Shown piece after piece: positions 41,495 through 49,808 of a stretch of 64,000 nt of DNA. The translations under genes and the position numbers were made by a program. This stretch comes from Arthrobacter_H rhombi (GTDB lineage Bacteria > Actinomycetota > Actinomycetes > Actinomycetales > Micrococcaceae), in assembly GCF_039526245.1 (NCBI RefSeq), contig NZ_BAAAIV010000001.1:124001-188000 (forward strand), read 5' to 3'. The notes under the pieces are model-generated. The model searched no databases and was not told where the DNA came from. It saw only the letters and a program-made list of their open reading frames with translations. How positions within the stretch are numbered: the stretch's first letter is position 1; every line of letters begins with the position of its first letter.

Positions 41495-43281
41495 TAGTAC
41501 TTACGCTCCATCGGCTGGTAACGGGTGAAGATCACGGGCTTCGTGTCGAACCGGATCCCGTGGATGCCCTCCATCTCAGCGGATTCGTCCTTGTAGACCA
41601 TCGAGTGCTTCATGAAGTTCTCGTCGTCGCGGTCCGGGAAGTCCTCGCGGAAGTGGCCGCCGCGCGATTCGTGGCGGTGCAGGGCGGAGACGGACATGAC
41701 CTCGGCCAGGTCCAGCAGGAAGCCGAGTTCAACGGCTTCGAGAAGATCCAGGTTGAAGCGCTTGCCCTTGTCCTGGATGCTGATGTTCTTGTACCGCTCG
41801 CGGAAGCCCTTGACGTCGGCCAGGGCCTTCATGATGGTCTCCTTGGTGCGGAAGACCTGCATGTTGGCGTCCATCGTGTCCTGGAGTTCCTTGCGGATCG
41901 CCGCGATGCGTTCGGTACCGGTACCGGTACGCACGATGTCGAGCAGGGCCTCGGTATCGGCGACCGGGTTCTCCGGCAGCTCGACCCAGTCGGCCGTCTT
42001 GGAGTACTCGGCGGCTGCAATGCCGGAGCGCTTGCCGAAGACGTTGATGTCCAGCAGCGAGTTGGTGCCCAGGCGGTTGGAGCCGTGGACGGATACGCAA
42101 GCGACCTCGCCGGCGGCGTAGAGGCCCGGGATGGTGAACTCGTTGTCCTGGAAGACCTCGCCCTTGATGTTGGTCGGCACGCCGCCCATCACGTAGTGGG
42201 CGGTCGGGAAGACCGGCACCGGCTCCGTGTAGGGCTCGACGCCCAGGTAGGTGCGGGCGAACTCGGTGATGTCCGGGAGCTTCGCATCGATGTGCGCGGG
42301 CTCGAGGTGCGTCAGGTCCAGCAGGACGTAGTCCTTGTTCGGGCCACAACCACGGCCTTCGCGGACCTCGTTGGCCATCGACCGGGCCACGATGTCACGC
42401 GGCGCCAAGTCCTTGATGGTCGGGGCGTAGCGCTCCATGAAGCGTTCGCCCTCCGAGTTGCGCAGGATCGCGCCTTCGCCGCGGGCGGCTTCGGAGAGGA
42501 GGATGCCCAGACCGGCGAGGCCGGTCGGGTGGAACTGGACGAACTCCATGTCCTCCAGCGGGATGCCCTTGCGGAACGCGATGCCCATGCCGTCACCGGT
42601 GAGGGTGTGCGCGTTGGAAGTGGTCTTGAAGACCTTGCCGGCACCGCCGGTGGCCAGGATGACCGACTTCGCCTGGAAGACGTGGATCTCGCCGGTGGCC
42701 AGATCGTAGGAGACGACGCCGGCAATGCGCTTCTGCAGGTAGGTGGTGCCGTCCTCGCGGGTGGCTTCCTCCTCGACGGTCAGCAGGTCCAGCACGTAGT
42801 ACTCGTTGTAGAACTCGACGTTGTGCTTGACGCAGTTCTGGTACAGCGTCTGCAGGATCATGTGGCCGGTGCGGTCCGCGGCGTAGCAGGAGCGGCGCAC
42901 CGGGGCCTTGCCGTGGTCGCGGGTGTGGCCGCCGAAGCGGCGCTGGTCGATCTTGCCTTCGGGCGTGCGGTTGAACGGCAGGCCCATCTTCTCCAGGTCG
43001 AGGACGGCCTCGATGGCTTCCTTGGCCATGACCTCGGCAGCGTCCTGGTCAACGAGGTAGTCGCCGCCCTTGACGGTGTCGAAGGTGTGCCACTCCCAGT
43101 TGTCTTCCTCGACGTTGGCCAAGGCGGCGCACATGCCGCCCTGGGCGGCGCCCGTGTGGGAACGGGTGGGGTAAAGCTTGGTCAGCACGGCTGTGTGGGC
43201 CCGCTGGCCCGACTCGATGGCAGCTCGCATGCCTGCGCCACCGGCGCCGACAATGACGACGTCGTACTTATGTACCTGCAT
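41494..43281 (-). CDS. sdhA: Succinate dehydrogenase flavoprotein subunit
   Basis: A 595-aa catalytic subunit oxidising succinate to fumarate. FAD-binding GAGGAGMRAAIESGQ is near the N-terminus, and RSHTGAAQGGMCAAL contains the His that binds FAD covalently. HPTGLAG and the late ESRGGHFREDFPDRDD carry substrate-site residues. It lies in the sdhC-sdhD-sdhA-sdhB order read leftward, 51 bp after sdhD. TCA cycle and aerobic respiration. Confidence 0.98.
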   Translation of the reverse strand: MQVHKYDVVIVGAGGAGMRAAIESGQRAHTAVLTKLYPTRSHTGAAQGGMCAALANVEEDNWEWHTFDTVKGGDYLVDQDAAEVMAKEAIEAVLDLEKMGLPFNRTPEGKIDQRRFGGHTRDHGKAPVRRSCYAADRTGHMILQTLYQNCVKHNVEFYNEYYVLDLLTVEEEATREDGTTYLQKRIAGVVSYDLATGEIHVFQAKSVILATGGAGKVFKTTSNAHTLTGDGMGIAFRKGIPLEDMEFVQFHPTGLAGLGILLSEAARGEGAILRNSEGERFMERYAPTIKDLAPRDIVARSMANEVREGRGCGPNKDYVLLDLTHLEPAHIDAKLPDITEFARTYLGVEPYTEPVPVFPTAHYVMGGVPTNIKGEVFQDNEFTIPGLYAAGEVACVSVHGSNRLGTNSLLDINVFGKRSGIAAAEYSKTADWVELPENPVADTEALLDIVRTGTGTERIAAIRKELQDTMDANMQVFRTKETIMKALADVKGFRERYKNISIQDKGKRFNLDLLEAVELGFLLDLAEVMSVSALHRHESRGGHFREDFPDRDDENFMKHSMVYKDESAEMEGIHGIRFDTKPVIFTRYQPMERKY

Positions 43282-43332
43282 ACCGGATGCTCTCTCTTCT
43301 TTGAATCTTGGTTTCGGCGAAGCTTGCCGGGG

Positions 43333-43782
43333 CTACTGGCACACCGAGAGGGTGGATCCCGGGATGCACGGATCGAACGTGAAGATCACGAGCGTGCCGA
43401 GGATGATGATCGCCGTGGAGCAGAACATCAGGACCAGGGTGAGCCAGAACCGCGGGCGGTCCTTCTCGACGTAGTCGCTGATGATCGTGCGCACGCCGTT
43501 GGTTCCGTGCAGCATGGCCAGCCACAGCATGGCCAGGTCCCAGAACTGCCAGAGGGGGTTGGCCCACTTGCCGGCGACAAAGCCGAAGTCGATCGCGTGG
43601 ACGCCTTCGCCGACCATCAGGTTCACGAAAAGGTGACCGAAGATCAGGATGACCAACAGGACACCGGAGATGCGCATGAAGAGCCATGCCAGCATCTCGA
43701 AATTGCCGCCCTTGGACTTGGCGCGGTTGTACTTCGGGTCGATACGGCCCGTACGAGGTGCAACGAATTCTGTGGTTGCCAT
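43333..43782 (-). CDS. sdhD: Succinate dehydrogenase membrane anchor subunit
   Basis: A 149-aa anchor with three transmembrane helices and conserved His residues in FGHLFVNLMVGEGVH and AMLHGTNGVRTIISDY that probably ligate haem b or line the quinone site. It pairs with SdhC to hold SdhAB at the membrane. It starts 3 bp after sdhC ends. Confidence 0.94.
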   Translation of the reverse strand: MATTEFVAPRTGRIDPKYNRAKSKGGNFEMLAWLFMRISGVLLVILIFGHLFVNLMVGEGVHAIDFGFVAGKWANPLWQFWDLAMLWLAMLHGTNGVRTIISDYVEKDRPRFWLTLVLMFCSTAIIILGTLVIFTFDPCIPGSTLSVCQ

Positions 43783-43785
43783 GGC

Positions 43786-44166
43786 TTAAAGACCTCCGAA
43801 GGCGAGGGAAAGGTGACGGATCGCGAAGCCGATCATGACCACGGCCCACACGATGAGCACGCCCCAGAGCAGCTGACGCTGGTACTTCGGTCCGGACTTC
43901 CAGAAGTCAACGAGGATCAGGCGCAGGCCGTTGAAGGCGTGGAACATGATCGCAGCGACGAGACCAAGTTCACCCACCGCCATCAGCGGGTTCTTGTACG
44001 TGCCGATTACCGCGTCGTAGGCGCCGGGGGATACCCGCACCAGGGCCGTATCAAGCACGTGCACCAAAAGAAACAAGAAAATGACGACACCGGTGACCCG
44101 ATGTCCTACCCAGGACCACATGCCTTCGCGGCCGCGGTAGAGGGTGCCTGACGATGTCTTCGACAC
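43786..44166 (-). CDS. sdhC: Succinate dehydrogenase cytochrome b556 subunit
   Basis: A 126-aa three-helix subunit with GTLYRGREGMWSWVGHRVTGVVIF, where the Ser/His residues line the quinone site, and FHAFNGLRLILVDFW with a likely haem His. I set the start at GTG 44166, which has GGAGG with 8 nt spacing. Longer versions from ATG 44181 or 44211 lack a ribosome site. It is the first gene of the operon, divergent from the guanylyltransferase. Confidence 0.93.
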   Translation of the reverse strand: MSKTSSGTLYRGREGMWSWVGHRVTGVVIFLFLLVHVLDTALVRVSPGAYDAVIGTYKNPLMAVGELGLVAAIMFHAFNGLRLILVDFWKSGPKYQRQLLWGVLIVWAVVMIGFAIRHLSLAFGGL

Positions 44167-44250
44167 TGAATTAACCTCCATGCATCGCAAGGGCGTTCGT
44201 GTGGCGTGCACACAAAAGATTGGCGCCGGTGCGTAAGCGTTCCTAGCCCG

Positions 44251-44256
44251 ATCCTA
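44251..44256 (-). promoter_or_regulatory. Candidate -10 box for sdhCDAB
   Basis: TAGGAT on the minus strand, about 85 nt before the sdhC GTG. A second weaker TAGGAA lies 10 nt closer. No convincing -35. The divergent region 44167-44430 shows no other clear structure. Confidence 0.4.
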
Positions 44257-44418
44257 GACCACAGGTGGGTCTCAGGCTTGTTCTTTACCCTAACCCTGTG
44301 GCGAGCCTCACCTCGACCGGACTGACTGGGCGTAATGCCCGGAATCACGCGGAAAATAGGTGACGTTTCCATGCCGTAAATCGAAGCCCGCATCCCGCGG
44401 ATCCTGCCATTGATCGCT

Positions 44419-44424
44419 TAGTGT
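44419..44424 (+). promoter_or_regulatory. -10 box of a leaderless promoter for the guanylyltransferase
   Basis: TAGTGT, then 6 nt and the ATG at 44431. No Shine-Dalgarno sequence. Confidence 0.45.
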
Positions 44425-44430
44425 GTATCC

Positions 44431-45543
44431 ATGAATGCTGACCTCCTGGCCCGTTTCCACGGCGTCATCCCCGCTGGTGGCGTGGGGACACGCTTGTGGC
44501 CTCTTTCGCGTGCGGCCGCACCCAAGTTCCTGCATGATCTCACCGGGTCGGGCACCACGCTGATCCGTGCGACCTATGACCGCCTCGTCGCCTTGGCAGA
44601 CGACCGCATCATGGTCGTCACCGGGCAGGCGCACCGTGATGCCGTCCAGGCGCAGCTGCCGGAACTGGAAGAGAAGAACCTGGTCCTGGAATCGGAGCCG
44701 AAGGATTCCGGAGCGGCGATCGGGCTCGCCGCGGCCATCCTGCATCGGCGCAACCCGGAGATCATCATGGGTTCCTTCGCGGCCGACCAGGTCATCGGCC
44801 CGGTCGACGTCTTCCAGGAAACGGTGCGTGAGGCCATCCACACGGCCGCGACCGGCAAGATCGTCACCATCGGCATCAAGCCGGTGTCGCCGTCGACCGC
44901 GTTCGGTTACATCCGTGCCGGCCAGGCGCTGGAGGTCGAGGGCGCGCCCAGTGCGACCTCGGTGCTGGAGTTCGTGGAGAAGCCCGATGAGCAGGTGGCC
45001 GAACGCTATGTCGCCAGTGGGGACTACCTCTGGAATGCCGGGATGTTCGTTGCCCCCGTGGCCCTGATGCTCGAGCACCTCCAGCGCAACGAACCGGAAC
45101 TGCATGCCGGGTTGATGGAGATCGCCGACGCGTGGGACACCCCCGAACGCGATGAGGTCAAGAAGCGCGTCTGGCCCACCCTGCCCAAGATCGCCATCGA
45201 CTATGCGGTGGCCGAGCCGGCCGCAGCGGTGGGCGACGTGGCCATGATCCCGGGTGACTTCACCTGGGACGACGTCGGTGACTTCGCGGCCATCGGCCGG
45301 TTGAACCCGGCCAGTGAGGCCACCAACCTCACGGTCCTCGGCGACGGCGCCCGGGTGTACGCCGACCAGGCCTCCGGAGTGGTGGTCTCAGACACCAAGC
45401 GGATGATCGCGTTGATCGGCATCGAGAACGTGGTGGTCGTCGATACCGGTGACGCGCTGCTGGTGACCACCAGCGACCACGCGCAATCGGTGAAGAAGGC
45501 GGTGGAGGCACTCAAGGCCTCCGGCGACGTCGACGTCCTCTGA
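44431..45543 (+). CDS. manC: Mannose-1-phosphate guanylyltransferase
   Basis: A 370-aa nucleotidyltransferase making GDP-mannose from mannose-1-phosphate and GTP for mannosylated lipids, glycans and glycoproteins. The pyrophosphorylase motif is VIPAGGVGTRLWPLSRAAAPKFL (residues 12-34). GSFAADQVIG and FVEKPDEQVAE follow, then YLWNAGMFV of the family. It lacks the C-terminal isomerase domain of the bifunctional type. It is followed by the amidohydrolase, with 75 bp between. Confidence 0.93.
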   Translation: MNADLLARFHGVIPAGGVGTRLWPLSRAAAPKFLHDLTGSGTTLIRATYDRLVALADDRIMVVTGQAHRDAVQAQLPELEEKNLVLESEPKDSGAAIGLAAAILHRRNPEIIMGSFAADQVIGPVDVFQETVREAIHTAATGKIVTIGIKPVSPSTAFGYIRAGQALEVEGAPSATSVLEFVEKPDEQVAERYVASGDYLWNAGMFVAPVALMLEHLQRNEPELHAGLMEIADAWDTPERDEVKKRVWPTLPKIAIDYAVAEPAAAVGDVAMIPGDFTWDDVGDFAAIGRLNPASEATNLTVLGDGARVYADQASGVVVSDTKRMIALIGIENVVVVDTGDALLVTTSDHAQSVKKAVEALKASGDVDVL

Positions 45544-45605
45544 CCACTCCCGACCCGGGGTCGAAATCTTGTGTTGCAAAGTCAATCTTTGCCGTGCGTT
45601 CGTCG

Positions 45606-45611
45606 TAGGGT
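45606..45611 (+). promoter_or_regulatory. -10 box of a possible leaderless promoter for the amidohydrolase
   Basis: TAGGGT, 7 nt, GTG at 45619. The same AGGG could act as a distant ribosome site if transcription starts further upstream. Confidence 0.4.
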
Positions 45612-45618
45612 CGTGGAT

Positions 45619-46827
45619 GTGACTTACGATTCATCCCCCGAGCAGTCCCATCCCGCCATCGGGCCCTGGGTGGCGCCGCTGCTGCCGCAACTGGTCGAGT
45701 TCCGCCGCGATGTCCACGCCAATCCGGAACTGTCCTATGAGGAATTCCGGACCACCGAGCGGATCACCGAGACCCTGCAGGCCGCGGGTCTGGCGCCGCA
45801 GCGTCTCGAGGGCACCGGACTGTTCGTCGACATTGGCGAGGGCGACATCGCCCTCGGGCTGCGGGCCGACATCGACGCCCTGCCCATCCTCGAGGAGACC
45901 GGGCTGCCCTACGCCTCCACACGCAACGGCGTCTGCCACGCCTGCGGCCATGACATCCACGCCACCGTGATGCTCGGCGTGGCCCTGACGCTGGGGCGTT
46001 TGCACGACGCCGGGAAGCTGGCTGGCAAGGTCCGCGTCATCTTCCAGCCGGCCGAGGAGACGATGCCCGGCGGGGCCCTGGCGATCATCGAGCAGGGCGT
46101 CCTGGACGGCGTGCCACGCATCCTGGCCCTGCACTGCGAGCCGCGCGTCGACGCCGGGATGATCGGCACCCGCATTGGCGCCATCACCAGCGCCAGCGAC
46201 ACCATCAAGATCGAACTCACCGGCCGTGGCGGGCACACCTCCCGGCCGCACCTGACCGAGGACCTGGTCTTCGCCTTGGCCGAGATCGCCGTGAACGTCC
46301 CGGCAGTGCTCAACCGCAGGATCGACGTGCGTAGCGCCGTGTCGGTGGTCTGGGGCCAGATCCACGCCGGTTCCGCCCCCAACGCCATTCCGGCCGCCGG
46401 CTACATGGCCGGGACCATGCGCTGCCTCGACGGCGATGCCTGGGAATCCGCGGGAACCCTGCTCGACGAGGTCGTGCGCCAGGTGGCCGTGCCCTACGGC
46501 GTGGAAGTGAAGCTCGAACACACCCGGGGCGTGCCCCCGGTCGTGAACGCCGAGGCGGAAACCGACCTGATTGAACGCGCGGCGCGCGCCGAGATCGGAT
46601 CGACCTCCATCGTGCTGACTCCCCAGTCCATGGGCGGCGAGGACTTCGCCTGGATGACGCACAAGATCCCCGGAGCCATGCTGCGCCTGGGCACCAGGAC
46701 TCCCGGCGGGGAAACCTACGACCTGCACCGGGGCGATTACATCCCCGACGAAAAGGCCATCGAGACCGGAATCCGGGTGATGGCCGCCGCCGCCTTGCGC
46801 GCCGTGGGGAATGGACGAGACGCCTGA
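45619..46827 (+). CDS. M20 family amidohydrolase / peptidase (hippurate hydrolase-like)
   Basis: A ~402-aa zinc-dependent hydrolase of the M20D group. LVEFRRDVHANPELSYEEF leads, and LGLRADIDALPI with CHACGHDIHATVMLG supplies the Cys and His metal ligands. FQPAEETMPGG carries the catalytic Glu, and SMGGEDFAWM is near the end. It cleaves an N-acyl amino acid, indole-acetyl amino acid or similar amide; the substrate is unknown. I use GTG 45619; an upstream TTG at 45571 would add 16 unlikely residues. Confidence 0.92.
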   Translation: MTYDSSPEQSHPAIGPWVAPLLPQLVEFRRDVHANPELSYEEFRTTERITETLQAAGLAPQRLEGTGLFVDIGEGDIALGLRADIDALPILEETGLPYASTRNGVCHACGHDIHATVMLGVALTLGRLHDAGKLAGKVRVIFQPAEETMPGGALAIIEQGVLDGVPRILALHCEPRVDAGMIGTRIGAITSASDTIKIELTGRGGHTSRPHLTEDLVFALAEIAVNVPAVLNRRIDVRSAVSVVWGQIHAGSAPNAIPAAGYMAGTMRCLDGDAWESAGTLLDEVVRQVAVPYGVEVKLEHTRGVPPVVNAEAETDLIERAARAEIGSTSIVLTPQSMGGEDFAWMTHKIPGAMLRLGTRTPGGETYDLHRGDYIPDEKAIETGIRVMAAAALRAVGNGRDA

Positions 46828-46852
46828 TTTGCCTACCTGTTGGTAACAAATA

Positions 46853-46867
46853 GTCAACAATATTGAC
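46853..46867. promoter_or_regulatory. 15-bp palindrome upstream of the BMP gene
   Basis: GTCAACAATATTGAC is palindromic except for one pair, in an AT-rich stretch that stands out from its GC-rich surroundings, about 40-55 bp upstream of the -10 candidates. It is a good candidate for a regulator controlling nucleoside uptake. Confidence 0.45.
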
Positions 46868-46908
46868 CTGTAAACCCGAGGTGGTGGCTCGGCGGCCCCG
46901 GAGGCCGC

Positions 46909-46919
46909 TACTGTATTCT
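46909..46919 (+). promoter_or_regulatory. Overlapping -10 candidates for the nucleoside uptake operon
   Basis: TACTGT (46909-46914) and TATTCT (46914-46919). The resulting leader of about 110 nt begins with a CCGTCA...TGACGG stem (46920-46949). I do not recognise it as a known riboswitch. Confidence 0.4.
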
Positions 46920-47033
46920 CCGTCACGTCTTCCTGCCTTGGGATGACGGACGCGGTTGGCTCCCTCTCGTGGCAGATGCATCGCACGAACTCCGAGGGAC
47001 GAACCCGAAGCATCACTCGTCACTGGAGGAATC

Positions 47034-48110
47034 TTGAAGAAGTCACCGCGCACCCTGAAGCGCTCCACCGGGCAGCTCGCTGCCGTCCTCGGCGTTTCCG
47101 CCCTTGTCCTGACCGCCTGCGGAGCTGCTCCCGAGGCTGGCTCATCCGAGTCCGGTGCGGCCAAGGTCGATTACACCGCCTGCATGGTTTCCGATGAAGG
47201 CGGCTTCGATGACCGCTCCTTCAACCAGGCCTCGCACGAGGGCCTGCTCAAGGCCGGCAAGGACCTCGGCGTGACCACCAAGGATGCCGAATCCAACTCC
47301 GGAACCGACATGAAGCCAAACATCGAGTCCATGGTTTCCGCCGGCTGCAACCAGGTCGTCACCGCAGGGTTCAACATCGGCGACGCAACGATGGAAGCCG
47401 CCAAGAAGTACCCCGACACTGATTTCACCATCGTCGACTTCGGCTACGACAAGCTCCCGAAGAACCTGCGGACGCTGAACTACAACACCGCCGAAGCCGC
47501 CTTCCTCGCCGGGTACTCGGCCGCCGCCTACTCGAAGTCCGGAAAGGTCGGCACCTTTGGTGGTGCCGAGATCCCGACCGTCACCGTCTTCATGGAGGGC
47601 TTCACCAACGGCGTGAAGTACTTCAACGAGAAGAAGAGCAAGGACGTCAAGGTCGTCGGGTGGGGCAGCTCGAAGTCGTTCGTGGGTGACTTCACGAACT
47701 CGGGCAAGGCCCGCCAGATTTCCGACAACATGCTGGCCGACGGCGTGGACGTCATCATGCCGGTAGCCGGTCCGCTGGGGCAGGCCGCTGTCGATGCGGT
47801 CAACGAGACCTCGACCAAGGACGACGCCGTGGTGTGGGTTGATACCGATGGGTACGACTACGCCAACAATGGCAAGGACGCCGTGCTGACCTCCGTGATG
47901 AAGGAGATGGGCAAGACCGTGGAGGAGTCCATCAAGATGGGCGTCGACGGAAAGTTCGCTTCCGAAGCCTACGTCGGCACCCTGGAAAACGGCGGCGTGT
48001 CGATGGCACCGTTCCACAACTTCAAGGACAAGGTTCCTTCTGATCTCCAGGGCGAGATCGACCAGCTCAAGCAGGAAATCATCGACGGCAAGGTCAAGGC
48101 GACCTCGTAG
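47034..48110 (+). CDS. BMP family (basic membrane protein) nucleoside-binding lipoprotein
   Basis: A 358-aa substrate-binding lipoprotein. The TTG start at 47034 has GGAGGAA 4-8 nt upstream. The signal peptide ends in LVLTAC, with Cys near residue 24. The Bmp domain begins YTACMVSDEGGFDDRSFNQASHEGL, a strong family signature, and includes GFNIGDATMEAAKKYPDTDFTIVD. Family members bind purine or pyrimidine nucleosides for an ABC importer. The ATPase, both permeases, cytidine deaminase, thymidine phosphorylase and adenosine deaminase follow, which supports nucleosides as the ligand. The stop is 13 bp before the assembly gap. Confidence 0.93.
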   Translation: MKKSPRTLKRSTGQLAAVLGVSALVLTACGAAPEAGSSESGAAKVDYTACMVSDEGGFDDRSFNQASHEGLLKAGKDLGVTTKDAESNSGTDMKPNIESMVSAGCNQVVTAGFNIGDATMEAAKKYPDTDFTIVDFGYDKLPKNLRTLNYNTAEAAFLAGYSAAAYSKSGKVGTFGGAEIPTVTVFMEGFTNGVKYFNEKKSKDVKVVGWGSSKSFVGDFTNSGKARQISDNMLADGVDVIMPVAGPLGQAAVDAVNETSTKDDAVVWVDTDGYDYANNGKDAVLTSVMKEMGKTVEESIKMGVDGKFASEAYVGTLENGGVSMAPFHNFKDKVPSDLQGEIDQLKQEIIDGKVKATS

Positions 48111-48123
48111 TCCCTGCGTTTCC

Positions 48124-48170
48124 NNNNNNNNNNNNNNNNNNNNNNNNNNNNNNNNNNNNNNNNNNNNNNN
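48124..48170. other. Assembly gap (47 N)
   Basis: An unbroken run of 47 N between the BMP gene and the ABC ATPase gene. The true length is not known from the sequence. Real bases resume at 48171. Confidence 0.99.
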
Positions 48171-48231
48171 TGGTGACATGATGGGCAAGAAGCCGGAAGA
48201 CACCCCATATCCAGGGCGGAATGACGCATGA
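48171..48231 (+). CDS. Possible C-terminal end of a gene hidden by the gap, or a 17-codon upstream ORF
   Basis: A frame runs out of the gap (…GDMMGKKPEDTPYPGRNDA) to a TGA at 48229-48231 that overlaps the ATPase ATG as ATGA. Starting at ATG 48178 it would be a 17-residue peptide. Equally, it could be the tail of a longer gene lost in the N run. The overlap pattern is the same as between the other genes of this operon. Confidence 0.3.
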
Positions 48232-49808
48232 AATTGGAATTGCAAGGGATCACCAAGGCCTTCGGTGGCTTCGTGGCCAACGACAGCATCGACCTCGTGG
48301 TGGAGCCCGGGCAGGTGCATTGCCTGCTCGGCGAAAACGGGGCCGGCAAGTCCACCTTGATGAACGTCCTGTTTGGCCTCTATGAGCCCACTGCCGGGAA
48401 GATCCTGGTCGATGGCAAGCCCGTGAGATTCAAGGGTCCAGGTGACGCCATGGCTGCCGGCATCGGCATGGTTCACCAGCACTTCATGCTCGTCCCGGTC
48501 TTCACCGTCGCGGAAAACGTTGCCCTCGGCGATGAGTCGACGAAGGCCGCGGGGATCCTCGATCTGGAAACCACCCGCAGGGCGATCCGGGACATTTCCG
48601 ACCGCTACGGGTTCGACGTGGACCCTGATGCGCTCGTCGAAGACCTGCCGGTAGGCGTGCAGCAGCGCGTGGAAATCATCAAGGCACTCGTGCGCAAGGC
48701 CGACCTGCTGATCCTGGATGAGCCGACCGCCGTGCTGACCCCGCAGGAAACCGATGAACTCATCGACATCATCGGTCAGCTCAAGGCCAACGGGACCTCC
48801 ATCATCTTCATTTCCCACAAGCTGCGGGAGGTCAAGGCAGTCTCCGACAAGATCACCGTCATCCGTCGAGGCAAAGTGGTCGGCACCGCTGACCCCACGG
48901 CAGGAGTGATGGAGCTGGCGTCCCTGATGGTGGGCCGTGCCGTCGACCTGAGCCTGGGACGGAAGCACTCGGACGGCAGCCACACCGCCTTGAGCATCCG
49001 GGATCTCAGCGTTCCCGCAGAAAACGGCGTGCTGGCGCTGAACCGTGTGAGCTTTGACGTGCGCGGTGGCGAGATCCTTGCCGTGGCGGGTGTCCAGGGT
49101 AATGGCCAGACCGAGCTGGTCGAGGCCATCATGGGGCTACACCCGGACGCCACCGGGAGTATCCGCCTCGGTACGGAGGAACTGCTCGGTTTGCCGGTGA
49201 AGGACATCATCAACTCGGGAGTCGGTTTCGTCCCCGAAGACCGCAGCACCGACGGCCTCATCAGTCAGTTTTCCATTGCCGACAACCTCGTCTTGAACCG
49301 CTATGACCGGGCGCCCATTGCCTCCGGGCTGGCGCTCAAGCCTGCGGCCATCGCAGAAAACGCGGTGCAAAAGGTCAAGGAGTACGACATCCGCGCCCAG
49401 TCGGCGCAAGATGCTGCGTCCACCCTCTCCGGAGGTAACCAGCAAAAGGTGGTGCTGGCGCGGGAGCTCTCCCGGGACTTGCAATTGTTCATCGCCTCGC
49501 AGCCGACGCGCGGTGTTGACGTCGGCTCCATCGAATTCCTGCACCGGAGGATCCTTGCAGAACGGGACAAGGACATACCGGTGGTCATTGTCTCGACGGA
49601 ACTCGACGAGGTCATGGAACTGGGTGATCGCATTGCAGTGCTCTTCCACGGCCGGCTCATGGGAATCGTCCCCGGCAACACCAGCCGCGACGTCCTGGGG
49701 CTGATGATGGCCGGGGAAAGCGCCGAGGAGGCCATGGCGAACGCCGCATCTTCGCCAGATATGAAAACCACGGATGACGGACAGATTCTGCCGGGAGGCA
49801 AGGTATGA
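48228..49808 (+). CDS. Nucleoside ABC importer, double ATP-binding protein
   Basis: A 526-aa tandem ATPase of the BMP-type nucleoside transporter (NupA/YufO-like). The first domain has GENGAGKST, MVHQHFMLVP, PVGVQQRVEIIKAL and LLILDEPTAVLTP. The second has the degenerate P-loop GVQGNGQTE, signature LSGGNQQKVVLARELS and a Walker B replaced by LFIASQPTRGVD (no acidic Asp-Glu). This is the normal degenerate second site in this family. It starts at ATG 48228 and overlaps permease 1 by ATGA. Confidence 0.95.
   Translation: MKLELQGITKAFGGFVANDSIDLVVEPGQVHCLLGENGAGKSTLMNVLFGLYEPTAGKILVDGKPVRFKGPGDAMAAGIGMVHQHFMLVPVFTVAENVALGDESTKAAGILDLETTRRAIRDISDRYGFDVDPDALVEDLPVGVQQRVEIIKALVRKADLLILDEPTAVLTPQETDELIDIIGQLKANGTSIIFISHKLREVKAVSDKITVIRRGKVVGTADPTAGVMELASLMVGRAVDLSLGRKHSDGSHTALSIRDLSVPAENGVLALNRVSFDVRGGEILAVAGVQGNGQTELVEAIMGLHPDATGSIRLGTEELLGLPVKDIINSGVGFVPEDRSTDGLISQFSIADNLVLNRYDRAPIASGLALKPAAIAENAVQKVKEYDIRAQSAQDAASTLSGGNQQKVVLARELSRDLQLFIASQPTRGVDVGSIEFLHRRILAERDKDIPVVIVSTELDEVMELGDRIAVLFHGRLMGIVPGNTSRDVLGLMMAGESAEEAMANAASSPDMKTTDDGQILPGGKV

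Noticed and set aside
41467..44151. 894-codon open frame antisense to sdhCDAB
   Set aside because: It covers four certain genes and has no family motif.
47142..48983. 613-codon minus-strand frame running across the assembly gap
   Set aside because: It only survives because N bases do not form stops, and it is antisense to the BMP and ATPase genes.
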